Assembly (NCBI GenBank): GCA_964625865.1
Contig: CAZVEV010000004.1
Location: 1 to 56,444, forward strand
Reading direction: 5' to 3'
Source: CAZVEV01 sp964625865
Lineage (GTDB): Bacteria > Planctomycetota > Phycisphaerae > SM23-33
DNA length: 56,444 bases
Shown: positions 52,267 to 56,444 of the stretch, piece after piece
Numbering within the stretch: position 1 is the first letter of the stretch
How the letters are laid out: the number at the start of each line of letters is the position of its first letter
The notes under the pieces: generated by a model
Seen by the model: only the letters and a program-made list of their open reading frames with translations
Databases searched by the model: none
What the model was told of the DNA's origin: nothing
Made by a program: the position numbers and the translations under genes

Positions 52267-52295
52267 TTGACGTTGGCTTGTCGGGATGTTATAAT
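52267..52295 (+). promoter_or_regulatory. Strong promoter upstream of nrdJ (distal)
   Basis: TTGACG (52267-52272), a 17-bp spacer and TATAAT (52290-52295). The transcript would start near 52302. Confidence 0.7.
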
Positions 52296-52325
52296 GATGT
52301 TCGGGTGTTGAGGCCTGTTGATTGA

Positions 52326-52352
52326 AAAAAAAGGTGCGAGCAAGACGCGCAC
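52326..52352 (-). terminator. Possible minus-strand terminator
   Basis: Read on the minus strand, GTGCG pairs with CGCAC around a short loop, followed by a run of eight T. No minus-strand gene reaches it, so it may be inactive or end an antisense RNA. Confidence 0.3.
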
Positions 52353-52372
52353 GGATAATGAGTTACAGCGAA

Positions 52373-52419
52373 CCACAATATTTTGTCGGGATTTATCTTG
52401 CGGCCCCCATATGTTGTGG
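52373..52419 (+). promoter_or_regulatory. Tandem NrdR-box-like operators
   Basis: CCACAATATTTTGTCG (52373-52388) and CCCCCATATGTTGTGG (52404-52419) both resemble the NrdR consensus ACACWATATATWGTGT. They are 31 bp apart start to start, about three helical turns, as in known NrdR-regulated promoters. The second box lies between a -35 and a -10 element. Confidence 0.65.
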
Positions 52420-52426
52420 CAATAAT
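52398..52426 (+). promoter_or_regulatory. Proximal nrdJ promoter overlapping an NrdR-like box
   Basis: TTGCGG (52398-52403), a 17-bp spacer and AATAAT (52421-52426). The spacer contains the second NrdR-like box, so repressor binding would block it. The leader to the start codon is about 185 nt. Confidence 0.5.
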
Positions 52427-52618
52427 CTCTCTCGTCGTTGTGGATTCAACCACACTTCACCGGATGTTGCGACGGGAGCGCGTGGCATTCATTAGTACAA
52501 ATCGCAGTCGCGTGGTGCGGGCTTGTTTTGTGCGGTGGGAGTCGTGGTAGGGCGCATGGACGCGCCCGCGGATCCACCTTTCATTGATGATGCTTGTCAC
52601 AGAACTGGAGTACGGGAA

Positions 52619-55693
<3,075 letters not shown>

Positions 55694-56245
55694 CAGACAG
55701 CGGGACCCCGACGACGGCCCGACGCGCCACTAGGCCGCCGTCGAGGGATCCGGCATGATGGCTTGGTCCGTGATCGACCGCCGGGTCGATCCGTGCCGGG
55801 GCCGAACGAACGCCGAAACCGAACCGGGAACCGACCGAGCGGGACTGACAGTCAGCCGGCAGCCCGGGCACGCGGTTCGGCCGCTCGCCGGCCCACGGCA
55901 GGACGAAAAGACATCATCAGCGCGTCGTAAGATGTCGTCGGACCGCGTCATGCGGCCCGACGGATCGGGCGCCCACGGAAGGGCGTCGAGGTGGTTTGGT
56001 CAGCGCAGTTGGCTGGCTGGATGGAGACACGCCGGCCCGCTGGGCTGGCGGTTTCAGCCTCGCGACGCGGCTGGTTGGACGGGCACTGTGTAAGATACCA
56101 AGTGGCCCGCCGACGAGACAGGGCGCGACATGGATGGAAAGGCGTCTGACAGCGGCTTTTACGTTCGTCGTCTGCGCCGACCGGTGCCCCATGGGCCCCG
56201 ACAAAGACCGGATAGACGGAATTCTTCAGAATAATCGGCTAAAGC
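55694..56245. other. Intergenic region after nrdJ without a recognised gene
   Basis: About 550 bp, GC-rich. A hairpin GATCGACC/GGTCGATC lies near 55777-55796. Open frames here have no ribosome site or recognisable sequence, so I see no gene. Confidence 0.55.
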
Positions 56246-56273
56246 TTGAAAGCTGCCCTAACCGAACTATAAT
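56246..56273 (+). promoter_or_regulatory. Promoter of the second C-rich-loop RNA
   Basis: TTGAAA (56246-56251), a 16-bp spacer and a perfect TATAAT (56268-56273). Transcription should start near 56280. Confidence 0.75.
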
Positions 56274-56280
56274 ACAGACG

Positions 56281-56319
56281 ATGAGTTGTGGCGAGGAGTT
56301 AAGCCGCCGACTTGAATAA
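56281..56319 (+). CDS. Possible leaderless 12-residue open reading frame in the second C-rich-loop RNA
   Basis: ATG at 56281 lies seven bases after the perfect TATAAT box and opens MSCGEELSRRLE, ending at TAA. The position mirrors the leaderless starts of several genes in this window. It could be a leader peptide of an attenuator or a chance frame; locus 1 has no counterpart. Confidence 0.3.
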   Translation: MSCGEELSRRLE

Positions 56320-56386
56320 AGTTGTCCGCTGCACCCCTAACGACGTGCAGGTCTCCCTCCACCTGCACAAGGGTTGCGGCTATTGT

Positions 56387-56431
56387 GGGCGATACCGAGG
56401 TCTCCCTCCGCCTGGGTATCGCCCCTTTTTT
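56387..56431 (+). terminator. Intrinsic terminator carrying the C-rich loop
   Basis: A 10-bp stem plus a 3-bp extension, followed by TTTTTT (56426-56431). The loop is TCTCCCTCCG. Confidence 0.88.
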
Positions 56432-56444
56432 GCGCTTACAGAAA

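Larger units (their letters stand above)
56281..56431 (+). ncRNA. Candidate small RNA or attenuator leader with anti-Shine-Dalgarno-like loops (locus 2)
   Basis: Two hairpins expose the same kind of loop. The first is a perfect 8-bp stem GTGCAGGT/ACCTGCAC (56345-56352 and 56361-56368) with the loop CTCCCTCC. The second pairs GGGCGATACC (56387-56396) with GGTATCGCCC (56415-56424), continues as AGG/CCT, and carries the loop TCTCCCTCCG (56401-56410). It ends in six T and is itself the terminator. The 16-mer AGGTCTCCCTCCGCCT is identical to locus 1 (12987-13002). If a gene follows beyond the window, this could be its attenuator instead of a free RNA. Confidence 0.7.

Noticed and set aside
52302..52618. 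Cobalamin riboswitch before nrdJ
   Set aside because: The conserved B12-box motif could not be found; the leader only shows simple hairpins.
55755..56319. Protein-coding genes after nrdJ
   Set aside because: Overlapping frames on both strands lack ribosome sites and recognisable composition; only the 12-codon frame at 56281 has a positional argument.

Overview
This GC-rich window looks like a scaffold from an uncultured planctomycete-type bacterium, most likely a Phycisphaerae-like lineage in the PVC group (inference). The support is the gene mix: a Tat-exported sulfatase, a ThuA plus 3-keto-disaccharide hydrolase fusion, a PQQ-type beta-propeller protein, a DUF4175-like giant membrane protein, the McsA/McsB arginine-kinase pair, PSP1, RNase Y and a multi-PDZ RseP. 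A run of ten N at 25880-25889 marks an assembly gap, so order across it is less certain. No rRNA, tRNA, CRISPR array or phage module was seen.

Layout. 1-8410 is an accessory, visibly less GC-rich stretch: a truncated methyltransferase/beta-propeller gene, a DUF2726 remnant, a large exported double-FAD protein, a small coiled-coil protein, a DUF695 gene, an overlapping XRE-ImmA/IrrE regulator and PIN-domain pair with palindromic operators, and a lipoprotein. 8446-12614 holds two membrane proteins of unknown function, one bracketed by a 64-bp inverted repeat, and an MscS channel. 12904-13098 is a candidate small RNA gene with C-rich loops. 13187-15411 is RNase Y with a long structured leader. 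15631-19963 holds a sodium/solute symporter, a GNAT acetyltransferase, an S23 four-helix-bundle gene between heptamer repeats, and PSP1. 20230-25715 carries a giant fusion of indolepyruvate ferredoxin oxidoreductase with a GltD-like subunit, then endonuclease III. 25956-33814 is largely housekeeping: thrC, rhomboid, dxr, rseP and a LeuA/Re-citrate-synthase-like enzyme. 33979-42652 has the DUF4175-like protein, two YkgJ-type cysteine-cluster proteins, an exported STN/secretin-like protein, a PTPS/QueD homologue, and mcsA-mcsB. 42891-51978 is an extracytoplasmic block: sulfatase, von Willebrand factor A protein, Tat aldo-keto reductase, multihaem cytochrome, ThuA/hydrolase and a lipid-anchored phosphatase. 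The end holds NrdR-type boxes, nrdJ and a second C-rich-loop RNA.

Most interesting signals. (1) Two loci about 43 kb apart (12936-13098 and 56281-56431) have their own promoters, intrinsic terminators and hairpins that present a conserved anti-Shine-Dalgarno-like loop, TCTCCCTCC, complementary to the GGGAGA ribosome sites of several genes in the window. (2) mcsA appears to start at ATT. (3) Several genes have a -10 box 6-8 nt before the start codon and no ribosome binding site, implying leaderless transcripts. (4) RNase Y lacks the first HD-domain histidine. (5) Intergenic spaces carry at least three dispersed palindromic repeat families.
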